Assembly (NCBI GenBank): GCA_047936785.1
Contig: CP176394.1
Origin: Acidaminobacterium chupaoyuni
GTDB lineage: Bacteria; Bacillota; Clostridia; Oscillospirales; Butyricicoccaceae
Strand: one strand, 5' to 3'
DNA length: 64,000 bases
In this document: in pieces, positions 8,126 to 16,656 of the stretch
Numbering within the stretch: the stretch's first letter is position 1
How the letters are laid out: each line of letters begins with the position of its first letter
Notes under the pieces: generated by a model
Databases searched by the model: none
What the model saw: only the letters and a program-made list of their open reading frames with translations
Told to the model about the DNA's origin: nothing
Program-made: the position numbers and the translations under genes

Positions 8126-11100
8126 TCATTTCGAAACGGACTGGCCATAGCGCATCAGAACGGTTGCCACCTGCGCGCGGGTCGCGCCGCCGAAGGGCAT
8201 CAACCGGCCTTCATCGCCCACGATCAATTTTTCGGCAACAGCCCATTTCATGGCTTCTGCCGCATAACCGCTGACTGCTGCGGCATCGGCATATTCTTTC
8301 AGCTGCGCTGTTTTTGAAAGATCGCGCTTTTGATATTTTGCGAAACGATAGAGGATGGCGGCCATCTGCTGGCGGGTGACGGCGTCATCGGGCCCGAACC
8401 GGCCTTCTCCATATCCGCTGACGATCTGGTTTTCAGCCGCCCAGACGACGGCCTTTTGGTAATACCGGCCGTCCTGCACATCGCTGAAGGTGTTTTTGCC
8501 GGTGGGCGCGGGCTGGCCCGCCAAACGATAAAGAACCGTCACCAGCATCCCGCGGGACATGGCGGCATCCGGCGCGAAAGCGGTTTCGCTGACACCTGAA
8601 AACAGGCCGTTATCATAAGCATATTCCACCGCGCCATGATACCAGGCATCTGCCTTCACATCGGCAAAGCTCATGCTTTTCTTTGTGGTGACCACAAAAG
8701 TGGATAAATGCGTCGTGTCTGTTTTCACATAACGCCTGCCGCTGCGCATCAGACATTTGCCGGAAGTGATCTCTTTTGTGCCGTCATCGGAAATCACGAT
8801 CACCTGATAGCTTGTGCCTTCGGCAAAAGCCCTGCCAACGGGAATCAGCACTTCCATCACTTTGCCGTCAAAGCCTGTCAGGTTTTTTCCACCGGCCGAA
8901 ATTTTCACTTCCGCTGCTGCGGCATTTGTGAGATCACAGCCGCTCAGTTTGATTTCGGCGGGGTTTTTGACTGTCACCGTGAAGGTGACCTGCGCGCCGC
9001 CCGCCTGCTTCACCATTGCTTCCAGAACCGCCGGGGCCACCGAAAGACTGCCAACGGAAGTGTTCAGTTCCAGCGCCAGCTTTGCCTGAGCAACGGCTGC
9101 GAGATCGGGTACGGTCACTTTCGCCGCATTGACGCTTTTTTGCGGTTCCACTGTTACCGAAACCGCGGCAACGCCTTTTTGTTTGGCCGCGTTCACCGCC
9201 GCCGCAACGCTGCTCTGGCTTACCTGCGCTGTGGCCGTGTTTTCCGAAACCGTTACCTGGGGCTTCATTTCAACGCCCGGGGTCACGGCGGGAGGGGTCA
9301 CCGAAGGCTTTTCTTTTTGGTCGTTCTCCACAGCCTTTGCCAGCTCTGCCGGGGACGCATCCAGTTTTTGAACCGCCGCAAGGACCTCTTCCGAAACATT
9401 TTCAATGCCTTTTTCGGCGATATATTCGGTGATGGCGTCTTTATTGCCCACGGCGTAATAGCCGCCGCTGCCGGGCATTCCGCCGCCGATATCGCTGCCC
9501 AGAGCCAAGGTGAACTGGGCACGCACCACATCGCCGGGGCAGGGGTAATAATCAGCAAAACCCACATTGGGGAACACATTATTGACGCAATACATCCAGC
9601 CGGAGCCGTTGGTATAATCAAACTCGCCCAGGCAGGAAGCATCCGAACGATTCTCGATCGTTTTCAGATGAGCTTTGAGCACCGCGGGAACCGACGGAGT
9701 CACCGGCAGGGCTTTCACTTTATCGCCTTTGATATATTCCAGATAGAAACCGCTTGTTACGCTTCCGGTGTTGCTGTAGCCAAAGCCGTTTTCCTTCAGC
9801 ACGCGCACCAAAAGCTGCGCGCCGGTTTCTCCCTCGCGGATATCCACCGCGCGGGGCGAGATCAGATAGCCGCCGCCCACGGTGAACGCATCCATTGAAA
9901 ACACGCACCGGCCGATGACTTCGCCCGCCTGTGCGGGGGTATAAGTAAAGGTATAGGTTTGCTTTGCGCCGCCTTTGGTGCTCAGGGCCACCGTGCAAAC
10001 CCCCGCATCGCCGGTGGTGAATTTCAGCGTGTAGCTGGTTTTTTCGCTGTCATCCCAATTGACCGAAACCGCCTTGCCGTTCAAGGTGACGGTAACATCT
10101 TTGGCGGGCAGCTTTGCGCCGTTTTTATCTTTGGCAAACACATCGAATGTCATGCGGCTTCCGCGCTGGGTGAATCCGTTTTTCAAAGTGGTTTCCAGCG
10201 TATCGGTGACCACAGGGGGAACCACCGGCTCCGCCTGTGCAATTTCCAATTTTTGTGAAACCGTCAGATTGCCTGCTTCATCCTTCACCAAAACATACAC
10301 ATCGGCCGCCGCCGCGGTGAGGGTGATTTTGGCGGTGATCTTCTGCGTTCCGCAAACGGTTCCTTCGCCGCTGAAAGCTGTGGGAGCCGCAGCGCCTTTT
10401 TCTAAAACGCGGATCTCATAGCGGCCCGCTTCGCCGGAGGTAAAGGTCACGCTGCCCGAGGCGGCGTCTGTGCGGGCGGCGCTCACTTCGCTCAGGCTGG
10501 GCGCGGTCACATCTTTTTCCTGCTCAACGGCAAGAATGTTGCCGGAATCATTTTTATAATAGATTACGCCCTGCGCATCGCAGATGGGGCTTGCGATACA
10601 ATATTGCGGATAATCCTTTGCATCATAGATCTCGATGACAGAAGCTTCGCCGTAACTTGTGGCGCCGGCCTTGATCTTCAGCATCGACAGGCCGCCGGGG
10701 GTTTTATTATAAGTGGAATAAAGGTAAAGATATCCGCTTTCTTTTTCATATCCTGTCGAAAGCAGCACAGAGCCCTGCGGATAACCCTTCAGAGGGAATT
10801 CAAATTTCTGATCGCCGTCTTTGATGGTTTGAAGGGTGGTTGCATCGGCAACCACCAGGCTGCCCGGGGCGCCGGGGCCGCCGCCGATGGCATAATAAAC
10901 CCTGCCGCCATATACCACAGGCGTGCAGGTGCATTGGAACCCTTCATTGTTATAAGACAGATGGTTTGAAAATTTTCCTGTGACCGCATCGATATCGGTT
11001 TTATGGATGCTGCCGTTTTTGGTGGTGAAATAAAGGCTGCCGCCGCTATAGGCCAGGGAAGAGCGCTGATCGCCCGTGATGGCCAGTGTGTCGGCAATCG

Positions 11101-12697
11101 CGCCGGTGGTCTTATGGAAAGAAAGCAGCTTTGCGGGGCCGTCGTTGCTGCCTGTTCCGTCATCGGTGCCCACGGCAACAAAGTCGCTGCCCACCGCCGC
11201 GGCGCCGGCCCAATAGAACCCACCCGCGCCGGCATAGATCCATTTGGCCTGTTTGGCTTCATTCGTCTGGGTGGTATCTTCATCAAAGGCGCTCAGGCAG
11301 ACAAAATCGGCTTCTTTGGTTTCGCCGTTCCAAAAGCCCGTGTAAACAAATCCATCACTGTAAAGAACGGGGGAGTTGCTTTGGCCGCCCTTGGGATCGG
11401 TATAGACCCAAAGGGATTCCAGTGTTTTGGCGTTGAATGCCTGAACGGTTCCGCCGCCCAGCTGACAGAAGATCATACCGCCGCCGCAGGTGGGCGAAAC
11501 CACGCTGAAACCGGGGGATTTCACCATTTTTCCTTCAGCGGTGATCTTGCCTGTTTGGGGGTCGATCTTCACCAGACGGTTGTTGATCATCGCCACCACA
11601 GAACCATCGGCAAGGATGGGCAGACTGGGGGTATCCGCCCAGCTGCTGCCGCCTTTCAGCGCCCATTTTGTTTTAGTCTTTGCGGGATCGATGGGGGTTT
11701 TTACATCCACCACCGCCATATTGCTGTTATTTCCGCGGAAGTTCGGCCAATAGGCATCCACTTCGGCGGGCTGGGGGCCCTGAGGGTTCGACTGAGTGAC
11801 CGTCACTTCGCACCAGGGAAGAACAATGGGGTTCTCAAGCCCCATGCCCGCCACTTTGCCCGCAGCAGAAAGATAATAAGTGCCCGGTTTTTCAAAGCTG
11901 TAGGTAAATTGGCCTTTTTCATCGGTTTTTACTGCCGCTGTTCCGCCAAGAACATCTGCCGCCGTGCCCTCTGCATTGACCAGAAGAATATCGGCCCCGG
12001 CGACCGGCCCCAATGTAGTAAGTTCCTTTGTGGGCTTGCCAGGCGTTCCGGAAAGGGTTTCCATCGAATAGAACGCACGCAGAGTCAGTGATAACGGCGA
12101 ACCCGCCTCAATTTCCACTGATTTTTTATCAAAATAACTGTAATAATCGTTATAATAATCACCGCTGAGCAGGAACCATGTAACTTCGTCACCGTTTTTG
12201 AGAACGCATTCATTGGCCGCATAGCCGTCTGACATGGTTCCCACCGGCAGCTGATCGTTTACGGCAAAACCGATGCCTTTGGAAGCATCCCGTTGGAAAA
12301 TCTTCGTTACATAAGAACTGCTGCCGGAGATATAGTCTTTCATTGTGCTCTTATTAAATTTATCGCCGTATACGCTCTGATGTGCATACAGCAATGCATC
12401 CATGACCGTGACTTCCCCCGGTTTGACACCGTGATCCTGCCCGCCGACAGTGTGCCCCGGTTCGGCATTCAGCCAGCCATAGCCGGCGCCTGTTCCAGCC
12501 GGCACAGTCAGCTGCCGTCGCATGATGGGGAATCCCATTTGGCTGCTGTCTACAACAGAAAACCATATCGTTACGCTTTGGGTGCTGTTTTCCGCCGTAT
12601 CCGCCGCCAGCGCGGCGGTGGGCAGCATCCCCGCAATCATCACCAGCGCCAATACAAGGCTGAGAAGCCGCGGGATCTTTTTCGTTTGTTTCTTCAT
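8126..12697 (-). CDS. Giant SLH-anchored surface protein with two DUF4430-type domains and a PQQ-like propeller
   Basis: 1523 residues. The order is: signal peptide (1-32); a first DUF4430-like domain (about 40-190, with VMDALLYAH, GIGFAVNDQLPVG, LKNGDEVTWFLL); a Gly-rich beta segment; a PQQ/WD-like beta-propeller (about 315-740, repeated blades such as GGRVYYAIGG, GGSLYFTTKNG); Ig-like modules (about 745-950); a clear second DUF4430 domain (about 955-1090, with GSGWMYCVNNVFPNVG and CPGDVV); an Ala/Val-rich region; and three SLH repeats (about 1340-1523). It is the first gene after the cobalamin riboswitch. I infer a cell-surface cobamide-binding or display protein; the propeller's ligand is unknown. 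AAGGAG precedes the ATG. Confidence 0.8.
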   Translation of the reverse strand: MKKQTKKIPRLLSLVLALVMIAGMLPTAALAADTAENSTQSVTIWFSVVDSSQMGFPIMRRQLTVPAGTGAGYGWLNAEPGHTVGGQDHGVKPGEVTVMDALLYAHQSVYGDKFNKSTMKDYISGSSSYVTKIFQRDASKGIGFAVNDQLPVGTMSDGYAANECVLKNGDEVTWFLLSGDYYNDYYSYFDKKSVEIEAGSPLSLTLRAFYSMETLSGTPGKPTKELTTLGPVAGADILLVNAEGTAADVLGGTAAVKTDEKGQFTYSFEKPGTYYLSAAGKVAGMGLENPIVLPWCEVTVTQSNPQGPQPAEVDAYWPNFRGNNSNMAVVDVKTPIDPAKTKTKWALKGGSSWADTPSLPILADGSVVAMINNRLVKIDPQTGKITAEGKMVKSPGFSVVSPTCGGGMIFCQLGGGTVQAFNAKTLESLWVYTDPKGGQSNSPVLYSDGFVYTGFWNGETKEADFVCLSAFDEDTTQTNEAKQAKWIYAGAGGFYWAGAAAVGSDFVAVGTDDGTGSNDGPAKLLSFHKTTGAIADTLAITGDQRSSLAYSGGSLYFTTKNGSIHKTDIDAVTGKFSNHLSYNNEGFQCTCTPVVYGGRVYYAIGGGPGAPGSLVVADATTLQTIKDGDQKFEFPLKGYPQGSVLLSTGYEKESGYLYLYSTYNKTPGGLSMLKIKAGATSYGEASVIEIYDAKDYPQYCIASPICDAQGVIYYKNDSGNILAVEQEKDVTAPSLSEVSAARTDAASGSVTFTSGEAGRYEIRVLEKGAAAPTAFSGEGTVCGTQKITAKITLTAAAADVYVLVKDEAGNLTVSQKLEIAQAEPVVPPVVTDTLETTLKNGFTQRGSRMTFDVFAKDKNGAKLPAKDVTVTLNGKAVSVNWDDSEKTSYTLKFTTGDAGVCTVALSTKGGAKQTYTFTYTPAQAGEVIGRCVFSMDAFTVGGGYLISPRAVDIREGETGAQLLVRVLKENGFGYSNTGSVTSGFYLEYIKGDKVKALPVTPSVPAVLKAHLKTIENRSDASCLGEFDYTNGSGWMYCVNNVFPNVGFADYYPCPGDVVRAQFTLALGSDIGGGMPGSGGYYAVGNKDAITEYIAEKGIENVSEEVLAAVQKLDASPAELAKAVENDQKEKPSVTPPAVTPGVEMKPQVTVSENTATAQVSQSSVAAAVNAAKQKGVAAVSVTVEPQKSVNAAKVTVPDLAAVAQAKLALELNTSVGSLSVAPAVLEAMVKQAGGAQVTFTVTVKNPAEIKLSGCDLTNAAAAEVKISAGGKNLTGFDGKVMEVLIPVGRAFAEGTSYQVIVISDDGTKEITSGKCLMRSGRRYVKTDTTHLSTFVVTTKKSMSFADVKADAWYHGAVEYAYDNGLFSGVSETAFAPDAAMSRGMLVTVLYRLAGQPAPTGKNTFSDVQDGRYYQKAVVWAAENQIVSGYGEGRFGPDDAVTRQQMAAILYRFAKYQKRDLSKTAQLKEYADAAAVSGYAAEAMKWAVAEKLIVGDEGRLMPFGGATRAQVATVLMRYGQSVSK

Positions 12698-12760
12698 TCT
12701 CTTTCTCTCCTTCGTTCAAAACAGTTTTTGAAATACGGTTCCATGACGAACGGTGTTGAA

Positions 12761-12796
12761 AAAAAATAAAAAGCGGCGCATCAGCAACCGCTTTTC
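12761..12796 (-). terminator. Second leader terminator of the cobalamin operon
   Basis: On the minus strand AAAAGCGG pairs with CCGCTTTTT across an 11-nt loop, followed by ATTTTTTT. It lies about 65 bp before the large surface-protein gene and downstream of another hairpin, giving two terminators in series in one leader. Confidence 0.7.
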
Positions 12797-12814
12797 TTCT
12801 CAGAAACACATGAG

Positions 12815-12850
12815 AAATAAAAAAGCGATAGCAAATGCTATCGCTTTTGT
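12815..12850 (-). terminator. First leader terminator (riboswitch expression platform)
   Basis: On the minus strand AAAAGCGATAGCA pairs with TGCTATCGCTTTTTT, followed by ATTT. It sits 55 nt past the riboswitch aptamer, the normal place for a ligand-dependent transcription terminator. Confidence 0.8.
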
Positions 12851-12904
12851 TGGCATGAAATGGTTCCGATCGGCGGCGAGCGCCCATCGGTTAAATCATC
12901 TCCT

Positions 12905-13160
12905 CTGTAGGTCTTCTGACTCATATGTTCAGGCGGATTCCGCCAGCGCATGTTCTTCGCCTTCCCGGTCGAGCCATTACGACAGCCAGTGACCTGCTTT
13001 CGCAGTAAAAGAACACACTCCATACTTACAGCTACTGAATCAAACTTTTTGCGAAACCGCAAAACGCCTGAAACGTGTTCGGGCTTTTCACCCGATTCCC
13101 TTGTTCAGCTGAACAAGAATGCGTGTCTTGCCCTTTCAAAAGCAAGGTCGCGCATTTGCC
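12905..13160 (-). promoter_or_regulatory. Cobalamin riboswitch
   Basis: Read on the minus strand, the conserved core elements appear in order: GGGAATCGGGTGAAAAGCCC (near 13098-13079), the B12-box segment GGTCACTGGCTG (near 12994), CGGGAAGGCG (near 12967), and GAGTCAGAAGACCTAC (near 12922-12907). Adenosyl- or other cobalamins bind this RNA and switch off the downstream genes, here through the tandem terminators. It therefore marks the whole 0.3-12.7 kb run as cobamide-related. The 5' boundary is approximate. Confidence 0.92.
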
Positions 13161-13203
13161 ACAAAAGCCGGAGCTATGTTAAATTTTTTCTCAAACTGTT
13201 TTT

Positions 13204-13232
13204 ATTCTACCCACCTTGTCGGCAATAGTCAA
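13204..13232 (-). promoter_or_regulatory. Promoter of the cobalamin operon
   Basis: TTGACT, 17 bases, TAGAAT on the minus strand. Transcription would begin near 13197, about 35 nt before the riboswitch aptamer, giving a leader of roughly 500 nt. Confidence 0.8.
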
Positions 13233-13362
13233 GCAATATCGGCCATAAATATTTGTTTTTTACAAGAACGGCGTGCTTTTTCAACCGCGCGGGCGGATGG
13301 TATCATGCCCCGGCAGCCGACAGGATGCCCAAAAACGCCCAAAAAAGGTTTTTGGGCATGAA

Positions 13363-13392
13363 AAAAGCATATCTCTTTCGAGATATGCTTTT
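13363..13392 (-). terminator. Terminator of the zinc-ribbon gene
   Basis: AAAAGCATATCT and AGATATGCTTTT form a 12-bp stem with a 6-nt loop; on the minus strand the stem is followed by TTTTTT. It closes the zinc-ribbon gene before the riboswitch promoter. Confidence 0.85.
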
Positions 13393-13415
13393 GATTCGTG
13401 CGTTTGATGCCGCTT

Positions 13416-13694
13416 TTATTTTCTGAAACAATCGCTGCAATAAACGGGACGATCACTGCGGGGTTCGAAGGGGACCTTGCAGGGCTTGCCGCATTCAGCG
13501 CATACAGCATCATACATTTGGCGGGCGCCGCCGTTGTTTCCGCGAGAGTTGTTGCCCTTGCGGGAGTCACGGCAAGCTTTGCAGCGCTGGGGCTCGTTGG
13601 TGAAACCTTTTTCTGCGTAAAATTCTTGTTCGCCGGCAGTGAAAGTGAATTCGTTTCCGCAATCTTTGCAGATCAATGTTTTGTCGTTGTACAT
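13416..13694 (-). CDS. Zinc-ribbon domain protein
   Basis: 92 residues with two metal-binding modules. The first (CKDCGNEF, then CKACRD) matches the small zinc-ribbon family often annotated as zinc-ribbon domain containing. The second has CAECGKPCKVPF and YCSDCFRK, a CxxC-x17-CxxC pattern. A short Gly/Asn/Arg-rich linker joins them. The function is unknown; such proteins are often nucleic-acid-associated. I chose the ATG at 13694 because AAAGAGG sits just upstream; the longer frame would start inside the leader hairpin. It has its own promoter and terminator. Confidence 0.85.
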   Translation of the reverse strand: MYNDKTLICKDCGNEFTFTAGEQEFYAEKGFTNEPQRCKACRDSRKGNNSRGNNGGARQMYDAVCAECGKPCKVPFEPRSDRPVYCSDCFRK

Positions 13695-13717
13695 GAAATA
13701 CCTCTTTAATAAAAAAT

Positions 13718-13741
13718 CTGCGATGCCGACAAGCATCGCAG
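13718..13741 (-). promoter_or_regulatory. Leader hairpin followed by a T-run
   Basis: An 8-bp stem (CTGCGATG/CATCGCAG, 8-nt loop) on the minus strand is followed by ATTTTTTATT. It lies between a promoter and the zinc-ribbon start, so it may act as an attenuator. It may also terminate the upstream amino-acid-binding protein gene. Confidence 0.55.
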
Positions 13742-13748
13742 CTTCTTT

Positions 13749-13777
13749 ATAGTATCATACACTTTCTTTAAAGTAAA
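13749..13777 (-). promoter_or_regulatory. Promoter of the zinc-ribbon gene
   Basis: TTTACT, 17 bases, TACTAT on the minus strand, about 10 bp upstream of the leader hairpin. Confidence 0.6.
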
Positions 13778-13812
13778 GAGATTCTTTCTGATTTTCAATA
13801 AATATTTTTTGT

Positions 13813-14622
13813 TTATTTCGCGTCAACGGCTTCTTCATTGGCTTTATCGATCAGTTCGCCCATTTTTCCGCTTTCTTTCAGTTTGGCAATGACCTCATTG
13901 ATCTGTTTGGCAAGCTCGGTGTTGCCCTTTTGAACGGCCACGGAGCTGCCCTCGCTGTCATAAGGCACCTTAAACGAAGCGATCATCAGATCGGGGTTGC
14001 TGGCGATATAGCCCGCCGCCACAGCCGTTTCCGAAACCACGGCATCCACCTTGCCGGCGGTGAGCTGCATGATCTCTTCGGGCATCTTGGCCAGAGAAAC
14101 CAGTTTCGCCCCGGTCATCTGCTCTTTGACCACGGTTTCCTGCACAGAACCTGTCTGAGCGGCCACGGAAACGCCGTTAAACGATTCCAGCGAAGGATAT
14201 TTGGCGCTGTCTTCCTTGCGGATGATGCAGCAGATCTCGGCCTTGAAGTAAACATCCGAAAAATCTACCTGCTTTTTTCTTTCTTCATTCGCTGAAAGGG
14301 CCGCGATGGCCATATCGGCGTTGCCGTTTTGCAGCTCGGTGAGCACATTGCCGAAATCCATATCTTTGATGACCAGTTCTTTGCCCAGCTGGTCGGCGAT
14401 CTCCTGAGCCAGCGAAATATCAAAGCCCATGATGGTATCTTTGCCGTTGACCATTTTGTGAAATTCAAAGGGCGCGTAATCGGCCGAAGTGGCCAGCACC
14501 AGCTGCTCTTTTTTTGTTTCGCTGCCGCTTTGCTGCTGCGATTCCTGCTTGGCGCAGCCCGCCGCCGCCAGAACCGTGACGCCCGCCAGAACCAGGGCGG
14601 CCCATTTTTTCAAATTGTTCAT
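13813..14622 (-). CDS. Amino-acid ABC transporter substrate-binding lipoprotein (family 3)
   Basis: 269 residues. The signal peptide ends in a lipobox (LAAAGC), so the mature protein would be lipid-anchored outside the membrane. The rest is a bacterial family-3 solute-binding fold: the opening strand LVLATSADYAPFEF, then GFDISLAQEIA, then NGNADMAIAALS and VDFSDVYF. These proteins deliver polar amino acids to an ABC permease. No permease or ATPase gene lies beside it, so it is an orphan here and its ligand is unknown. The ATG at 14622 is preferred over 14628 because it lies eight bases after GGAGG rather than two. Confidence 0.88.
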   Translation of the reverse strand: MNNLKKWAALVLAGVTVLAAAGCAKQESQQQSGSETKKEQLVLATSADYAPFEFHKMVNGKDTIMGFDISLAQEIADQLGKELVIKDMDFGNVLTELQNGNADMAIAALSANEERKKQVDFSDVYFKAEICCIIRKEDSAKYPSLESFNGVSVAAQTGSVQETVVKEQMTGAKLVSLAKMPEEIMQLTAGKVDAVVSETAVAAGYIASNPDLMIASFKVPYDSEGSSVAVQKGNTELAKQINEVIAKLKESGKMGELIDKANEEAVDAK

Positions 14623-14680
14623 GTTCATTTCCTCCGTATCTTCTCATGCCATCCATTGGATGTATTCTTTCGATAGCATA

Positions 14681-14709
14681 ATTATACGAAGTATTTTATA
14701 TTAATGCAA
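14681..14709 (-). promoter_or_regulatory. Strong promoter of the substrate-binding protein gene
   Basis: TTGCAT, 17 bases, TATAAT on the minus strand. It begins only about 30 bp past the stop of the DUF3810 gene. Confidence 0.8.
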
Positions 14710-14739
14710 GCTAAATTCTTCGTCAAATTGCATGAATTT

Positions 14740-15813
14740 TCATTTGTTTGCATAATATGCAAGCAGCAGATCCACAATATTGCCATAGCTCTGAACGCCC
14801 GCCTGCTGGTTCCACGCCTTGAGATAAGCGTCGTTCACCGAGTTTCCCACCTCTTGAATGGGGCCTTCATACTTCTTTAACTGGGCATCCAGCAAAGTCA
14901 GGTCGCTTCTGGCCTCTTTGCAGAGAGAGGCCGAAAGGGCAGAGGCGCTTTGCTCATCATATTGATAGAGGGCGTTGTTTGCATAAACATACGCATTGAG
15001 CGCCGCGGAATATTGCAGGCGCACATCCGAGGATTCGATGCAGGCCAGAAAGGCCGAAAAGCCCGCTTCTTCTTCGGGCGCCACGCCATAGGAATGCGCC
15101 ATTTCGTGAGCCATATGAAAGGGAAGATGGCTTTGCACCGTGCCGCGGCTGACGGTGGGTTCCGCCGTGAAGGGGAAATAGACCCCCGCGATGCCCGCAT
15201 ATCCCATGGGTTCGGTGAGCAGAAAAGTCAGCTTGGCCCGCCGGGGAACAGGGGAGGAATAGGCCCCATAGCGCTTGCCCAGCGCTTCGTAGCTTTGGGC
15301 ACAGGCTTCGGAAAGGGAGGCCGGGTCGCCGAAGGCGCAGCGCCCCTTTTCGCGCGGCACCAAAGGCGCCAGACGGTTGGTTTCTTCGGCCATGCGGCGG
15401 GAAAGCGCCTTCAGCTCTTCCACCGCGCGCGGCTGGGTTTCAAGCCCCAGCTTTTGGGCCAGCGGCGGCGAAAAATATTGCACGCCCCACAGCAGGCAAA
15501 ACACCGCCAGCGCGCCGCAGAGGCATTGCATGACCCCCGCGAACGCTTCGGCAAATTCGCCCCGCCGCGCCCCGCCGATCAGCGAAACGATCAGGGCGAC
15601 GACGGCCGCGGGCAGCAAAATTTCAAACAGCGGGAAGGGCACAAGGGAAGTGAGGCGGTGAAGCCACGAGGAAAGCCACACCGCAAGGCGGCTTTGCAGG
15701 CTTTGGGCGGCGGGAACTTCTTTGGCCAGCAGCACCCACACCGCCGAAAACACGGCCAGCCCCGCCGCGCGCAGCCATCTGGCGCCTGTCAGCGAGGTTT
15801 CACGGCCGGCCAT
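14740..15813 (-). CDS. DUF3810 membrane protein, metalloprotease-like
   Basis: 357 residues. Three hydrophobic segments in the first ~120 residues are followed by a soluble domain with HEMAHSYGVAPEEEA, an HExxH-like zinc motif (H-E-M-A-H) with a downstream Glu pair, as in DUF3810. The family is thought to be membrane-bound zinc peptidases, but no substrate is established. GGAGG lies eight bases before the ATG. The gene overlaps the preceding CYTH gene by 14 bp, so the two are likely translated together. Confidence 0.82.
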   Translation of the reverse strand: MAGRETSLTGARWLRAAGLAVFSAVWVLLAKEVPAAQSLQSRLAVWLSSWLHRLTSLVPFPLFEILLPAAVVALIVSLIGGARRGEFAEAFAGVMQCLCGALAVFCLLWGVQYFSPPLAQKLGLETQPRAVEELKALSRRMAEETNRLAPLVPREKGRCAFGDPASLSEACAQSYEALGKRYGAYSSPVPRRAKLTFLLTEPMGYAGIAGVYFPFTAEPTVSRGTVQSHLPFHMAHEMAHSYGVAPEEEAGFSAFLACIESSDVRLQYSAALNAYVYANNALYQYDEQSASALSASLCKEARSDLTLLDAQLKKYEGPIQEVGNSVNDAYLKAWNQQAGVQSYGNIVDLLLAYYANK

Positions 15814-16420
15814 GAAGGGGGCCTCCGTTCATCAGCGCCTTGGCGCGGGCATATTTCGATTTCTGAAAGCGTTTCAGCGGCAGCTGTTCTTCCGCCCGGG
15901 CGATCAGCGCCAAAAACGCCGCTTCATCGCCGGTTTTCAGTTCCAGCTCGATTTCGTCGATGGGCTCTTCTCTGCCGCCCGCGCAGATGACGCCCCGGTC
16001 ATAGGCCAGTTCTGCCGTGAGCCCCTCTTTTTGCAGCAGCGCCGCCCGGCGGGTGAAGCGCATTTCGGCCCGCGGCAAAAGCTCGCCCGTCTGCAAAAGC
16101 GCGGCCGCCCGCGGGGGGATGCCTTCGGCCGCGGCAAGGCGGCGAAACCCTTCTTCGGGGGCGCCGGCGGCCACTTCGATCTCAAGGCGGCGGGCAAGGC
16201 CGTTTTCCATGCTGCCGCCCTTTAAAGCGCAAACGCCGTTTTCGCCTTCTCTGCGAAAACGAAGCGCCAGCCCCAGGTCTGAAAATTCGCCCCGCGGGGT
16301 ATCATAATAACAGGCTTCCATCTCGATTTCCCGCGGCGGCGTCATGGTTCCGCCCAGCGCGCCGCCGAAAAGCGCCCGCACCAGCGGTTCCGCCGCCGCA
16401 TATTTCACTTCGATCTCCAT
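15800..16420 (-). CDS. CYTH domain protein (triphosphate tunnel enzyme)
   Basis: 206 residues starting MEIEVKY, the ExExK signature of CYTH proteins. Charged strands of the beta tunnel follow (LALRFRREG, CALKGG, RLEIEV, AELAYDRG, DEIELELK) and the C-terminus is Lys/Arg-rich. CYTH enzymes bind triphosphates with a divalent metal; bacterial members are usually inorganic triphosphatases, less often class IV adenylate cyclases. The ATG at 16420 is chosen because GGAGG lies seven bases upstream. Confidence 0.85.
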   Translation of the reverse strand: MEIEVKYAAAEPLVRALFGGALGGTMTPPREIEMEACYYDTPRGEFSDLGLALRFRREGENGVCALKGGSMENGLARRLEIEVAAGAPEEGFRRLAAAEGIPPRAAALLQTGELLPRAEMRFTRRAALLQKEGLTAELAYDRGVICAGGREEPIDEIELELKTGDEAAFLALIARAEEQLPLKRFQKSKYARAKALMNGGPLHGRP

Positions 16421-16458
16421 TCGGGTTCCTCCTTGCCGCATCGGCGGGTATTGTTTTT

Positions 16459-16467
16459 ATTATACCA
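16459..16467 (-). promoter_or_regulatory. Extended -10 promoter for the CYTH gene
   Basis: TGGTATAAT on the minus strand, with the TG extension; no good -35 at the standard spacing. Confidence 0.5.
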
Positions 16468-16627
16468 TTCGTGCAAAGCACGCATGGCATAAAGTGGCCG
16501 GCGCCGCAGGCGGGCCGTGAAATTTATAAAACGAACAGTATGCAGTTATTTTACCATGGTTTTCGCCGGAAGCGGTGAAAATTAAAAGAATATTCAAAAA
16601 CCCCGCTTTTTCCCGCCCCGCAAGAGC

Positions 16628-16656
16628 TTAACAACGGCCCTCTCCTATGTTATAAT
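16628..16656 (+). promoter_or_regulatory. Promoter of the zapA-U32-dut-maf-mre run
   Basis: TTAACA, 17 bases, TATAAT on the plus strand. Confidence 0.75.

Noticed and set aside
12360..12887. Minus-strand frame in the cobalamin leader (about 175 codons)
   Set aside because: It spans both terminator hairpins and overlaps the surface protein in another frame; composition is unlike its neighbours.
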